DNA from: an uncultured Planctomycetia bacterium
Lineage (GTDB): Bacteria; Planctomycetota; UBA1135; GCA-002686595
Reading direction: 5' to 3'
DNA length: 23,112 nucleotides
NCBI GenBank assembly: GCA_937952135.1
Contig: CALFYL010000138.1
Coordinates: 1 to 23,112, forward strand
Made by a program: the position numbers and the translations under genes. Below are positions 1 through 8,719 of this stretch, piece after piece. Position 1 is the first letter of the stretch; every line of letters starts with the position of its first letter. Under the pieces are notes generated by a model, which worked only from the letters and a program-made list of their open reading frames with translations, was not told where the DNA came from and did no database searches.

Positions 1-3
1 GCG

Positions 4-1692
4 CTACGGCCGAAAGAGCACTTCGACGGCGTTCGTCAGGTTCGTGCCGGCGCTGCACGGGCCCGCGGGGTCGCGGTACCAGCACTGGAAGTTCCAGGTC
101 GAGCCGGGTTGGAGTTGGCCGGGCGGTGCGAAGGCTTGGGCTTGCGCGACGACGTTGCGTTGCTCGAACGCGCCGTCGGCGCCGGAGAGTCGTGCGCCGA
201 AGCGATAGAGCCCGCCGCCAGCCGGCGCGACCATGCGCAGACCGTCGCCGAGAACCGTTTGTCCCGCGCCTGCGCCCATGAACAGCAACGCGCTGCGGCC
301 GGGTTGCATGTGGCGCACTTCGAAGCGCAGCTCGTTCTGCACGACGCTGCTGGATCCGGCCGCGGTCAAAGTCGCGCCGACGGCGGTGGAGTTCGAACAG
401 CCGGCGTTCGTCGCCGAGTTGCCGCACGGCGCACCGATCGCGCACCAACCGAACTGCCGCGCGTCGGCGGCCAGGTCGAAGACGTAGACCGCGCCAGAGT
501 TGCACGCAGGGTCCTGCGGGCAGAGGTCGTCGCGCAACGCGACGCCGATGACCGCGGTGGAGTCGCTCAACGCGACGCGGCCGCCGAAGAAATCCGAGTC
601 CGCCGCGTCGTTCGCCTGCATGCGGCCGATTTCGAACCAACCCGACGGTGTGCGGCGGAACACATACGCAGCGCCACGGCTCTGGGCTTGGAGCGGATCC
701 TTGGACGCTCCGATCAAGGCGAGGTCGTTCGACATGGCCACGCTCGTTCCGAATCCCAGGGACGAGCCGGGAGCGTGGGCACGCAGTTCTTGCGTCTGGG
801 TCCAAGCGCCGCCCTGACGCTCGAAGACATACGCCGACCCCGACGCGGTAAAGCCATGACTGTGCGTGGCGGCGCCGACGAGCGCGACCCCAGCGCCGAG
901 CGCGACGCTGCTCGAGAACGCGTTCGAGGCCCCGCCGTCGGAGGCGCGCAGTTTGGCCATCTGCGTCCAAGCCACGCCGTTGAACTCGAACACGTACGCG
1001 GCGCCTTGGTCATCGCCAGCGGGCCCGTCGGCCGACGATCCGACGAGCGCGGTGTCGCCGTGCAGCGCCACACTTTGGCCGAAAAAGTCCCAGTTGGCGC
1101 CGTCGTTGGCGACGAGCCGCGCTGTCTGCACCCATCCAAAGCCGTTGCGCTCGAACACGTAGGCCGCGCCGGAGTTCAGCGCCACGGCGTGCTCCGTGCG
1201 CGCCCCGACCAGGATGCGATCGCCGTCGATCGCTACCGAATAGCCGAAGAACGCATCCGACACGAGTGGCGCCGAGTTCAACTTCGCCGTCTGTCGCCAA
1301 GCTCCACCGCGCAACTCGAACACGTAGGCCGATCCCGCGGCGAAGACGCCCTGTGGATCTTCAGTCTGCGAACCGACCACCAGTGTGGATCCGTCGATGG
1401 CCACGCTGCAGCCGAAGTTGTCCCCCGCCTGCACGTCGGAGGCGAGGAGCTTCTGCGTCTCGAACCACTCGCTCCGGCGACGCCGGTACGTGTAGGCCGC
1501 GCCCGATGCGGGACCGATTTGACTGTCCAGCAGAACACCCACCAAGGTCCAATCGCCGTCCGCAGCAATCGCTCGCCCGAAGGTCTGGCCGGGGTACCCA
1601 TCCGACGCCATGAATTTAGCGCTCTGCACTTGCGCGCGAGCGGCCGCGCAGGCGAGGACGATGGCCGACACGTAGCGAAAGGCGCGCTTCAT
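4..1692 (-). CDS. Secreted FG-GAP repeat beta-propeller protein with planctomycete-type C-terminal module
   Basis: 562 aa. A signal peptide (MKRAFRY, then a hydrophobic stretch ending ACAAARAQ) implies export. It is followed by seven repeats of about 50-57 residues, each with an FG-x-S-V-A-[IL]-x-G-[DS] type core and a G-[AS]-A-Y-V-F-E strand, as in FG-GAP/integrin-alpha propellers. Repeat 5 has FS in place of FG. Seven repeats fit one closed seven-bladed propeller. From about residue 420 a Cys-rich module begins (CAIGAPCGNS) and ends with WYRDPAG and NLTNAVEVLFRP, similar in plan to the ends of the two secreted proteins at the right side of the window. An upstream in-frame ATG at 1716 adds eight charged residues before the signal peptide, so 1692 is preferred. 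The stop is TAG at 4-6, so the gene is complete. The fold is well supported. The biological role, probably surface binding or structure, is not known. Confidence 0.85.
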   Translation of the reverse strand: MKRAFRYVSAIVLACAAARAQVQSAKFMASDGYPGQTFGRAIAADGDWTLVGVLLDSQIGPASGAAYTYRRRRSEWFETQKLLASDVQAGDNFGCSVAIDGSTLVVGSQTEDPQGVFAAGSAYVFELRGGAWRQTAKLNSAPLVSDAFFGYSVAIDGDRILVGARTEHAVALNSGAAYVFERNGFGWVQTARLVANDGANWDFFGQSVALHGDTALVGSSADGPAGDDQGAAYVFEFNGVAWTQMAKLRASDGGASNAFSSSVALGAGVALVGAATHSHGFTASGSAYVFERQGGAWTQTQELRAHAPGSSLGFGTSVAMSNDLALIGASKDPLQAQSRGAAYVFRRTPSGWFEIGRMQANDAADSDFFGGRVALSDSTAVIGVALRDDLCPQDPACNSGAVYVFDLAADARQFGWCAIGAPCGNSATNAGCSNSTAVGATLTAAGSSSVVQNELRFEVRHMQPGRSALLFMGAGAGQTVLGDGLRMVAPAGGGLYRFGARLSGADGAFEQRNVVAQAQAFAPPGQLQPGSTWNFQCWYRDPAGPCSAGTNLTNAVEVLFRP

Positions 1693-1766
1693 CGGAGTGC
1701 GATCTCGATCCATCATGGCCGAAGTGGGGAGTTCGAGGTTGAGCTTTCTTGACTCGAAGTGCGGAG

Positions 1767-1802
1767 GCCGCTGCGAGGCCCATCGGATGGACTCGCAGCG
1801 GC
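1767..1802 (-). terminator. Strong hairpin just after the YCF48-like gene
   Basis: Perfect 11-bp inverted repeat GCCGCTGCGAG (1767-1777) / CTCGCAGCGGC (1792-1802) with a 14-nt loop that can itself pair CCAT/ATGG. It begins 11 bp beyond the stop of the gene at 1814-4210 and lies before the next minus-strand gene. No U-tract follows on the minus strand, so this is a terminator-like or mRNA 3'-stabilising hairpin rather than a textbook intrinsic terminator. Confidence 0.5.
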
Positions 1803-1813
1803 GGGCGCGGTGC

Positions 1814-4210
1814 TCAGGGAATCACGCGCACGATGCTGCTCCCCGTGCGGTTGGGGCGATGGCCTGCGACGAAACCCGTGTCCGCCGCCGGGAACGACAT
1901 GCCGCGAATGTGAGCGTCCGTCATGCTGCGCACCGAGGTCCAGTTCGCACCGTCCGTGCTGCGCCACAACCGGCCGCACTGCCCTCCGACCCAGATGGCG
2001 CCGCCCGGAGCGATCTCGATCTGGGTGAGAACCGACACGCTGGTGGGCGACTCACCGACACTGCACTCTGGAAACGTCTGAGCCGCGGCCACGAAGGGAG
2101 TGAAGCTCCCTGCGCTCAAAGTCGACTTGAGCACGACGCCTTGCTTGCCGCCGCCGCTCAACGCGCGGAGGCCCGTGACGTAGGCCGTTGTCCCGTCGAA
2201 CTCGACGTCGGTCAGCCCGATCAGGTTCGGTTCGTCCGGGATCGGGATCTCGAACCACTTGGTGACGTCGCTGCTGCGATCGACGTGGTACGCGCGACCG
2301 ACGCTCACACTGCCTGGGCGCCGTGCGCCGACGAGGACGCCGTGATCGGCGCCGGAGAAGCTCACGCCTTCGAGATCGAAGTCCGAGAAGCTGGAGTAGG
2401 TTTCGAGTTCCGGCACGAATTGGATCCACAGCTCCAAACCCACAGTGGACTCGGAGCGCAGGATGAGCCCCTGGTGTCCCACAGCCCAGAACTCCTGGCC
2501 CGCTGTCCATGCGACGTCCCGGAGCTGAGCTGGCACGATGAGACTTGGCTCCGCTCCGATGATGTCCACGGGCTCGACCCACTGGCTCTGATTGAGAAGA
2601 TCGTCGTTGTAGAGGATCTTTCCCCACTTGGCCGATGGATCGGGATGGCCCACCGCTACGCCAACCTGTCCACCAGCCGCAACCGTGATCGCGTTGAGGT
2701 CTGCCTTGGCCATGGAGGCGCCCGACGGGCTTGGCGTCCAAGTGTTTCCGCCATCCGTCGTGCGAGCGATTCGGTGGAACTGGCTCACCATCCAGCCTTC
2801 GAGGGCATTGACGAAATACACGTCCCGAATGCGCCACGGCTCTCCGTCCTGCTCGCTGGTCCACGTGTCGCCGCCATCGGTGGTGCGCCGGATGTAGCCG
2901 CCCATCGCGGTGAGAAAGCCCACGCCGTTCGTTGCATTGCCACTATTGCTGGCCACGCCGAAGCCCGGCAACGTGACAGCGGCCGGGGTGTCGAGTTGGC
3001 GACTGCTGTACGTCGAGCGGTCGCGCCAAACGGGCTGGTTCAGCGGAGTCGCCGGATCCGCGTCGGGCTCGCGCACGACGATCTGACCGCTGTAGCCGGC
3101 GGCAATAGCGGAGTTGTCGCCGTGGAAGATGGCGACGTCGTAGAGCTCGCGGAAGCTGCGCAAGCGCCAGGTCTCGTTGAATTCCCCGTTGTCGGTGTAG
3201 TCGGGATGAGAGTTGCAAGCCGTGCAGCCGGCCGTCGTGCAGCGGCACTCGTGCGGCTCCACGCTCCACGTAGCGCCGTTGTCCGTGCTCGCGAACACGA
3301 CGCCGCAGTTCGTGCCGATGCCTCCCACCGCAAGCGCCAAGGGCTCGCTCGCGTGGCGACTGATCTCGACGTCCCACATCTCGAAGCGAAGCCTGGAGGG
3401 ACAGATCGCGTCCTGCGCACACGTGGGCAGAATGGGCGGCTGCCCGTGCGGCACGCACAGGTCGAGCACGCTGAACACCTCGCGCCAGAGCACCGGGTTC
3501 GCCGAGTCCTGCTTGAAGATGCTCCCGGGCTGTCCGCACGCCAATCCGTATCCGCCTGGGCCGGTCTTGATGTCGATCGAGTAGAGCTCGAGCGTCGACT
3601 TGTTGACGACCGCGCCGGTCGCGTCGAGGAACGTCGCCGGCAGGAAGTCCACGCCCGGCGCCCACCACCAGATGCCATGCAGTCCGACGAAGAAGCCTTC
3701 GCTGGGACTGACGGCGTAGACGTCCCAGAGATCCTCCCAGCCCGCGCCGAACGCGGCGGCCTGGCGATGGAAGACACTCCACGTCGCTCCACCGTTCGTC
3801 GTGCGCAACACCCAGCCGTTCTGACCCACCGCCCAGCCGTGCAAGCCATCGGCGAGGAAGAACACGCGACGGAGCGAATCCTCGACGACGCTCGGAGTCG
3901 TCTGGAACTCCCAGGTGTAGCCCGTCGGCGACATCGGATCGAGGAAGCGATGGCGGATCCGCCCGCCGTCCTCCACGGTCCACACCTCTTCTCCGTCGAG
4001 GGTGAAGGCTTCGTGCACGAGACCGGCCCAGCGCAAGGCCGACGATTGAGCGGACGCGGCCGGGGCGATGGCGACCGCCAGAACAGCCAGCGCGAGCCCC
4101 ACTGGCGCGAAGGCCGCGATGGGGAGCCGTTGGGCGAGGGTTCGCAACGACGCGCGCTCGAACAGAGCGCGGAACCGCGAAGTCGCGACGAGATTCGAAT
4201 GCCAATTCAT
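1814..4210 (-). CDS. Exported YCF48/BNR (Asp-box) repeat beta-propeller protein
   Basis: 798 aa. An N-terminal region with a hydrophobic segment at about residues 31-52 and an ASAQ cleavage-like site indicates export. At least five Asp-box motifs are visible: TTNGGATW, STDNGATW, TTDGGDTW, TTDGGNTW and STDGANW. These sit in repeats of the YCF48/sialidase-like propeller type, each with phrases such as GWAVG, GWMVS or FWAVG before the box. Such proteins are common in planctomycete secretomes; the family name comes from a photosystem II assembly factor, a role that does not apply here. A Cys-rich insertion (HECRCTTAGCTAC) lies near the middle. Start 4210 was chosen because GAAGG stands about 8-12 bases upstream and the signal peptide follows; an in-frame extension to 4459 is Arg/Ser-rich and looks non-coding. 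Unlike its neighbour at 4-1692 it lacks the W-[FY]-R-D-P C-terminal module. Specific function unknown. Confidence 0.85.
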   Translation of the reverse strand: MNWHSNLVATSRFRALFERASLRTLAQRLPIAAFAPVGLALAVLAVAIAPAASAQSSALRWAGLVHEAFTLDGEEVWTVEDGGRIRHRFLDPMSPTGYTWEFQTTPSVVEDSLRRVFFLADGLHGWAVGQNGWVLRTTNGGATWSVFHRQAAAFGAGWEDLWDVYAVSPSEGFFVGLHGIWWWAPGVDFLPATFLDATGAVVNKSTLELYSIDIKTGPGGYGLACGQPGSIFKQDSANPVLWREVFSVLDLCVPHGQPPILPTCAQDAICPSRLRFEMWDVEISRHASEPLALAVGGIGTNCGVVFASTDNGATWSVEPHECRCTTAGCTACNSHPDYTDNGEFNETWRLRSFRELYDVAIFHGDNSAIAAGYSGQIVVREPDADPATPLNQPVWRDRSTYSSRQLDTPAAVTLPGFGVASNSGNATNGVGFLTAMGGYIRRTTDGGDTWTSEQDGEPWRIRDVYFVNALEGWMVSQFHRIARTTDGGNTWTPSPSGASMAKADLNAITVAAGGQVGVAVGHPDPSAKWGKILYNDDLLNQSQWVEPVDIIGAEPSLIVPAQLRDVAWTAGQEFWAVGHQGLILRSESTVGLELWIQFVPELETYSSFSDFDLEGVSFSGADHGVLVGARRPGSVSVGRAYHVDRSSDVTKWFEIPIPDEPNLIGLTDVEFDGTTAYVTGLRALSGGGKQGVVLKSTLSAGSFTPFVAAAQTFPECSVGESPTSVSVLTQIEIAPGGAIWVGGQCGRLWRSTDGANWTSVRSMTDAHIRGMSFPAADTGFVAGHRPNRTGSSIVRVIP

Positions 4211-4565
4211 CGAGAGCCGGCCTTCACTCGCGGGCGGAGCATCGAAGAAGCAGCCTCGGCGTCTCGCGGTCTCGATCGGGTCAGGCGAAGACGCCTGTCC
4301 GTCGTGACGTGGGGAGCGCCTCGGAGACCGGATGGGGTATCGAATCGTGACCGCGAGCGCTCCACGCGCCCGCAAGACGTGGATCGCGCGCGTCCGCGAC
4401 CGGGAGAGCGCGGACGCCGACGCGCCGGCGCTCTCGATTTGCGCCGCAACGAGCGACACACCCTCGCAGGATGCGGGGCGGCTCGATCGAAGCCCTAATC
4501 GCGCGGGAGTTCGCCCGCGTCCCGAACTTCGGAGGACTCGGCGGTCACGTCGCGACGACGCGACC
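4211..4565. other. Intergenic region, 355 bp, presumed promoter region of the YCF48-like gene
   Basis: No credible gene is seen. The frames open through here give Arg/Ser/Ala-rich translations without domains. It contains one short hairpin (4502-4519). Its right half is the 3' side of the ATP-grasp gene at 4566-5792 and its left half is the leader of the gene starting at 4210. No promoter hexamers stand out. Confidence 0.5.
4502..4519 (-). terminator. Short GC hairpin downstream of the first ATP-grasp gene
   Basis: CGCGGG / CCCGCG, 6-bp perfect stem with a 6-nt loop, 47 bp beyond the stop at 4566. There is no T-run on either side. In DNA this GC-rich such a stem can occur by chance, so this is only a candidate. 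Confidence 0.2.
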
Positions 4566-5792
4566 TCAGCTCGGCTTCGCCCGCACCTTCAAGGTCTCGC
4601 CGACGAAATTCATCAGTCGGCGCAGCTCGTCGAAGTCGGGGTGCTTCATGCGCACCCACGCGTTCCCCATGTAGCCCGAGGACACCGGTTGCGTGGCGGC
4701 GCCGGCGGCCGGCATGTGGCAGTCGAGGATCCAGGGGCCGACGCGGTTCTGCACGAGGTCGAAACCGTCGTAGCCCGTGATCCGTCCGTCGCACTCGGGG
4801 CGCAGCGCGATCATGCCCGTCGCGTGCGAGCGCGACGGCTTGCGTTCGACGCGGCCGTGCACGATCGCGTGGGCCCACTCGCGGTAGATGTCGAAGTCAT
4901 TGCCGGCGCTGTAGAGGTCCCACACGCGCACGCCCGGCGGCCGGCAGCCGATCTCGGAGAAGCGCAGCCCCTTCGGGCCGTAGAACCACTCCATGTGCGT
5001 CGCCGAAGTGCCGATGCCGAGCGCTTGGATCACCTTCGCGCCCATCTGCTTCAACTCGCCGTAATCGGGCGCGTCCATGCGATTGGTCACGCAGATCTGC
5101 GGCGAGATCCAGCGCGTGCGCATCGCCTCGAGCACGTTGGGGTAGTAGTGCGACACGAAGTCGTGCTGCACCGTGCCCTCGATCGCGAGCGTGTCGTAGA
5201 AGCCCTCGTGCCCCTCGATGAACTCCTCCACCGCCACCGGAGCGCCCTTGTCGACGCGCGATTCGCGGATCGCGTTCTCGAGCTCGATCTCGTTCGTGAC
5301 TTTGAACGTGCCTGCGGCGCCCGCGGCGTCCCGCGGCTTGAGGATGAGCGGAAAGCCGACGCGCGCCGCGAACTCGCGCACCTCGTCCGCATCGCTCGCC
5401 CCCGTCGACTGCGCGCACGGAACTCCCGCTGCGCGGAGCGCCTCCTTCATCGCCGGCTTGTCGCGGCACAGGAACGCGGTGCGCGTGGTCGTGCCGGGAA
5501 TCTGGCACGCCTCGCGCACGTCGGCGGTCGGCAGGATGTGCGCTTCGACCGTTGCTTCGAGCCGGTCGACCCACTCGCGCGATTGGCAGCGCCGCACGGC
5601 GCCGAGCAACGCGCCCGTGTCGGTCACCGAGCGCACCTGCTCGTAGCGATAGAGCCAGTGCTTGAGCTCGTGGTCGAGCGCATCGCCCGACGACTCTCCG
5701 ATCCCCGTCACCCGGGCGCCGACGGAGTGCAACGCGCGCACGAACTCACGCTGGTTGCGCGGGAAACCGGGCTCGACGAACAGCACGTGCAT
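4566..5792 (-). CDS. ATP-grasp ligase, paralog A (carboxylate-amine ligase type)
   Basis: 408 aa. Likely activates a carboxylate as acyl phosphate with ATP and couples it to an amine; substrates unknown. Residues 1-100 form a Rossmann-like pre-ATP-grasp domain (VLFVEPGFPRNQREF). The ATP-grasp fold follows: FLCRDKPAMKEAL (107-119), FPLILKP with the ATP lysine K152, an Ala/Gly-rich loop, VEEFIEG linker (188-194), then the two Mg ligands E268 (HMEWF) and E280 (EIGCRPPG), 12 residues apart as in biotin carboxylase. The Asn of the usual E-x-N triad is Gly here. GAAGG about 8 bases before the ATG supports the start. It lies 75 bp downstream of glgA on the same strand and is clearly homologous to the two ligases at 7496-9975. 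Family secure, product not. Confidence 0.85.
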   Translation of the reverse strand: MHVLFVEPGFPRNQREFVRALHSVGARVTGIGESSGDALDHELKHWLYRYEQVRSVTDTGALLGAVRRCQSREWVDRLEATVEAHILPTADVREACQIPGTTTRTAFLCRDKPAMKEALRAAGVPCAQSTGASDADEVREFAARVGFPLILKPRDAAGAAGTFKVTNEIELENAIRESRVDKGAPVAVEEFIEGHEGFYDTLAIEGTVQHDFVSHYYPNVLEAMRTRWISPQICVTNRMDAPDYGELKQMGAKVIQALGIGTSATHMEWFYGPKGLRFSEIGCRPPGVRVWDLYSAGNDFDIYREWAHAIVHGRVERKPSRSHATGMIALRPECDGRITGYDGFDLVQNRVGPWILDCHMPAAGAATQPVSSGYMGNAWVRMKHPDFDELRRLMNFVGETLKVRAKPS

Positions 5793-5867
5793 CGGTGGGA
5801 CCTTCGTTTCGGTTGTGGAGGGGGTCGGCGGCGCGAGGAGCGAGCAACGGCGAGGCCCGTGAGAGAG

Positions 5868-7346
5868 TCAGCGAGTCTTGGGGGCCGGCGCCGGGACGAG
5901 GCGGCGGTAGAGCTCGAGGTAGCGCTCGACCTGATTCTCCCACGAGAAGTCCTCGCGCATGGCGTTCTGCATCAGGCGCCGCCACGCGGATTCGTCGCGC
6001 CACACGGCGAGCGCCTTCAAGACCGCCTGGTAGAGCGCCTCGGGCGTGAAGTCGTCGAACAGGAAGCCCGTGCCCTGGCCCGTAGTGGCGTCGAAGGGCT
6101 TCACCGTGTCGGCGAGACCGCCGGTGCGGCGCACGATCGGGATCGAGCCGTAGCGCAGGCTGTACATCTGGTTGAGACCGCAGGGCTCGTAGCGCGACGG
6201 CATCAGGTACATGTCCGACGCGGCTTCGATCCAGTGCGCGAGCGGATTGTCGAAGCCGGCCTTGAACGCGACCTTCGTCGGGAACGCGCCCGCGAGCCAG
6301 TTGAAGTAGTTCTCGTAGCGCTCTTCGCCCGAGCCGAGCACGACCAGCCGCACGTCCTCGCGGTGCAGGATCACCGGCAGGATGTCGGGCAGCAGCTCGA
6401 AACCCTTCTGCGCCGTCAACCTCGACACGCAGCCGATCAGCGGCGCGCGCGCGTCGTAGTCGAGCCCGAACTTCGCGCACAGGGCCTTCTTGTTCTCCTC
6501 CTTGCCGCGCAGATCGCGCTCGGAGTAGCGCTGCGGAATCAACGCGTCCTTCTTCGGATTCCATTCGTCGTAATCGACGCCGTTGACGATTCCGAACAAG
6601 TGGTCGTCGCGCTGGCGCAGCAGGCCCTGCAGCCCCATGCCAAGCTCCTCGCCCTGGATCTCGCGCGCGTAGGTCTTGCTGACGGTCGTGAGCGCGCTGG
6701 CGTAGAGGATGCCGGTCTTGAGGAAATTGACGCGGCCCTCGTTGAGGTCCTCTTGATAGAGGAAGCGCCGCTCGCCCTCCAACTCGAGGTCGCGCAGCTT
6801 CTCCGAACTCACCACGCCCTGGTAGCCGATGTTGTGGATCGTGAGCACCGTGCGCGTGCGCTCGAAGAGCTTGTCCCACGAGTAGATCGTGCGCAGGTAG
6901 AGCGGCATCAGCGCGGTGTGCCAGTCGTTGGCGTGCACGATGTCCGGCGCCCACTGGGACCACTGGCAGATCTCGAGCGCCGCGCGCGAGAGCACACTGA
7001 AGCGCAGGTGCTCGTCGGGATCCTGCGTGTAGATGCCGTCGCGGTCGTAGAGCTCGGGGCAGCGCACGAAGAACACGCGCTGCGTGCTCTTCGGCAGCTT
7101 CGCCGCGGACACCGAGAACCAGTAGCGCTTGTCGCCGCAGCGCAGCGGGATGTCCTGCAGCCCCGCGAGGCTCTCGAACTCGTACTCGGACTTGCGCAGC
7201 CGGCCGTAGAAGGGCATCACGACGCGCACGTCGTGCTTCTTCTTCGCGAGGTGTCGGGCGAGCGCGGCGACGACGTCGGCCAGACCGCCAGTCTTGGCGA
7301 AGGGCGCGACTTCGGAGGAGACGAGCAGGATTTTCAGCGGATCCAT
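5868..7346 (-). CDS. glgA: Glycogen (starch) synthase, GT5 family
   Basis: 492 aa, the usual length for bacterial GlgA. It transfers glucose from ADP-glucose (GT5 enzymes; a few use UDP-glucose) to the non-reducing end of an alpha-1,4-glucan in the cytoplasm. Motifs seen: the ADP-glucose-binding KTGGLADV with K18, HANDWHTAL (138-146), HNIGYQG (171-177), VSRLTAQKG (307-315) and the C-terminal SRYEPCGLNQ with catalytic-site E387. No motif appears damaged. No other glycogen genes (glgB, glgC, glgP, glgX) lie in the window. Instead it is flanked by ATP-grasp ligases, one 75 bp downstream on the same strand and two divergent from it. No clear Shine-Dalgarno precedes the ATG, but the start matches the beginning of the conserved family sequence. 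The specific cellular role may be glycogen storage or, by context, a dedicated glucan step in the neighbouring pathway. Confidence 0.95.
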   Translation of the reverse strand: MDPLKILLVSSEVAPFAKTGGLADVVAALARHLAKKKHDVRVVMPFYGRLRKSEYEFESLAGLQDIPLRCGDKRYWFSVSAAKLPKSTQRVFFVRCPELYDRDGIYTQDPDEHLRFSVLSRAALEICQWSQWAPDIVHANDWHTALMPLYLRTIYSWDKLFERTRTVLTIHNIGYQGVVSSEKLRDLELEGERRFLYQEDLNEGRVNFLKTGILYASALTTVSKTYAREIQGEELGMGLQGLLRQRDDHLFGIVNGVDYDEWNPKKDALIPQRYSERDLRGKEENKKALCAKFGLDYDARAPLIGCVSRLTAQKGFELLPDILPVILHREDVRLVVLGSGEERYENYFNWLAGAFPTKVAFKAGFDNPLAHWIEAASDMYLMPSRYEPCGLNQMYSLRYGSIPIVRRTGGLADTVKPFDATTGQGTGFLFDDFTPEALYQAVLKALAVWRDESAWRRLMQNAMREDFSWENQVERYLELYRRLVPAPAPKTR

Positions 7347-7382
7347 GCAGTGCGGCGGGCGACGAGGGAATGCGGTGCGCGG

Positions 7383-7388
7383 AAGATA
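7383..7388 (-). promoter_or_regulatory. Candidate -10 box of glgA
   Basis: TATCTT on the minus strand, with TGACGC 17 bp upstream at 7406-7411 as a possible -35. It would give a leader of about 30 nt before the glgA ATG at 7346. Judged by eye only. Confidence 0.2.
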
Positions 7389-7483
7389 GCGGCGAACGGG
7401 CGCGAGCGTCAGACGTTCTCGGCTTTGCGCGCGGAGCGTTCTTCGCGTCGCGCGACCGGTGGCAGCCCCCAGCGCGCTTGGGC

Positions 7484-7489
7484 TATGCT
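7484..7489 (+). promoter_or_regulatory. Candidate -10 box of the ATP-grasp/hydrolase operon
   Basis: TATGCT, an AT-rich hexamer in a GC-rich stretch, ending 6 nt before the ATG at 7496. Transcription would start at or next to the start codon, which matches the absence of a Shine-Dalgarno there and suggests a leaderless message. Similar TAnnCT boxes precede the genes at 18493 and 20690. Confidence 0.35.
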
Positions 7490-7495
7490 CCGCCG

Positions 7496-8719
7496 ATGCC
7501 CAATGTCGTGTTCGTCGCCCCCTACGCCGCCGACGCCACCCTTCGCTTCACGCGCGCGGCCGTCGACTTGGAGGGCGTGCGGCTCGGGCTCGTGACCCAG
7601 GAACCGCTGGAGCGCTTTCCCGAGGAAGTGCGCCGCAGGCTCGCCGGGTACCAGCGCGTGCACGACGCGTTGGACGTCGACGAACTCGTGCAGGCCACGC
7701 GCGCCTTCGAGGGCCAGTGGAAGGCGAAGCCCGACCGCATCATCGGCGTGCTCGAGCAACTCCAAACGCCGCTCGCCCGCGTCCGCGAGATCCTGAAGAT
7801 CCGCGGCATGGACACGCACGAGTCGCAGAACTTCCGCGACAAGTCGCGCATGAAGGACGTGCTGCGCGCTGCGGGGCTGCCGTGCGCTCAACACCGCCTG
7901 TGCGTCAGCGCGGCCGACGCCACGCGCTTCGCCGCATCGGTCGGCTATCCGCTCGTCGTCAAACCGCCCGCGGGCGCCGGCGCGCGCAACACGTTCCGCG
8001 TCGACGGGCCCGAGCAGCTCGAAGGCTACCTGCGCTCGGCTCCGCCCAGCGAAGCGGCGCCCGTGCTGCTCGAGGAGTTCATCACCGGCGAGGAGTTCTC
8101 CTTCGACACGGTCACGCTGCACGGCAAGCACCTGCTGCACTCGATCAACGTCTACTTGCCGGCGCCGCTGGTCGTGATCCAGAACCCTTGGATCCAGTGG
8201 TGCGTGATCACGCCGCGCAACGTCGACCAGCCGCGCTTCGCGCCGATCTTCGAGACCGGTCCGCGCGCGCTCGAAGCGCTCGGCATGTTCACCGGTGTGA
8301 CGCACATGGAGTGGTTCCTGCGCCCCGACGGCCGCATCGCCATCTCCGAAGTCGCCGCGCGCCCGCCGGGGGCGCAGTTCAGCACCTTGATCTCGCACGC
8401 GCACGAGTTCGACCTCTACCGCGCCTGGGCGCGCTTGCTCGTGTTCGAGCAGTTCGACGTGCCCGAGCGCAAGTTCGCCTGCGGCGCCGCGTACCTGCGC
8501 GGCCAGGGCGAGGGGCGCATCGTCGCGCTCGACGGCCTCGAGGAGTGCCAGCGCGAGATCGGCGGCCTGGTGGTCGAGGCGAAGCTCCCGGCGATCGGCG
8601 CGGCGCCGTCGTCGAGCTACGAGGGCGATGGGTACGTGATCGTGCGCCACCGCGAGACCGAAGTCGTCGAGGCGGCGCTCCAGCGCATCGTCGAGACGGT
8701 GCGTGTGCGACTCGGATGA
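7496..8719 (+). CDS. ATP-grasp ligase, paralog B
   Basis: 407 aa. Same architecture as paralog A but with a reduced N-terminal domain (NVVFVAPYAADATLRF). NFRDKSRMKDVLRAAG (about 112-127) starts the ATP-grasp fold. Next come YPLVVKP with K156, the Gly/Ala loop PPAGAGA, LLEEFITGEE (191-200), HMEWF with E272 and SEVAARPPG with E285. As in paralogs A and C the metal-site Asn (E-x-N) is replaced by a small residue, here Ala. The region ISPQ...C, conserved in A and C, reads VITPRN here, so the substrate may differ. ATG at 7496 is where similarity to the paralogs begins; an upstream in-frame ATG at 7370 adds unrelated sequence. First gene of a four-gene operon; its stop overlaps the next start by ATGA. 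Probably forms an amide or peptide bond; substrates unknown. Confidence 0.83.
   Translation: MPNVVFVAPYAADATLRFTRAAVDLEGVRLGLVTQEPLERFPEEVRRRLAGYQRVHDALDVDELVQATRAFEGQWKAKPDRIIGVLEQLQTPLARVREILKIRGMDTHESQNFRDKSRMKDVLRAAGLPCAQHRLCVSAADATRFAASVGYPLVVKPPAGAGARNTFRVDGPEQLEGYLRSAPPSEAAPVLLEEFITGEEFSFDTVTLHGKHLLHSINVYLPAPLVVIQNPWIQWCVITPRNVDQPRFAPIFETGPRALEALGMFTGVTHMEWFLRPDGRIAISEVAARPPGAQFSTLISHAHEFDLYRAWARLLVFEQFDVPERKFACGAAYLRGQGEGRIVALDGLEECQREIGGLVVEAKLPAIGAAPSSSYEGDGYVIVRHRETEVVEAALQRIVETVRVRLG

Noticed and set aside
4..1692. DNA repeat array
   Set aside because: The periodic pattern is at protein level (seven FG-GAP blades); the DNA units are diverged and there are no CRISPR-like spacers.
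4211..4459. Extension of the YCF48-like protein upstream of its signal peptide
   Set aside because: It would bury the signal peptide behind 83 Arg/Ser-rich residues; the ATG at 4210 has GAAGG upstream.
7460..7475. Sigma-54 promoter (TGGCAG upstream of the ATP-grasp operon)
   Set aside because: The required TTGC element five bases downstream is absent.
4332..7595. Very long open frame on the plus strand (over 1000 codons) opposite the ATP-grasp and glgA genes
   Set aside because: Arg/Ala/Val/His/Asp/Glu-rich translation with no domain. It is the usual antisense shadow of high-GC genes. The same holds for 1697-4498, 109-1752, 7409-8650, 8617-10158, 10330-11982 and 18385-20505.
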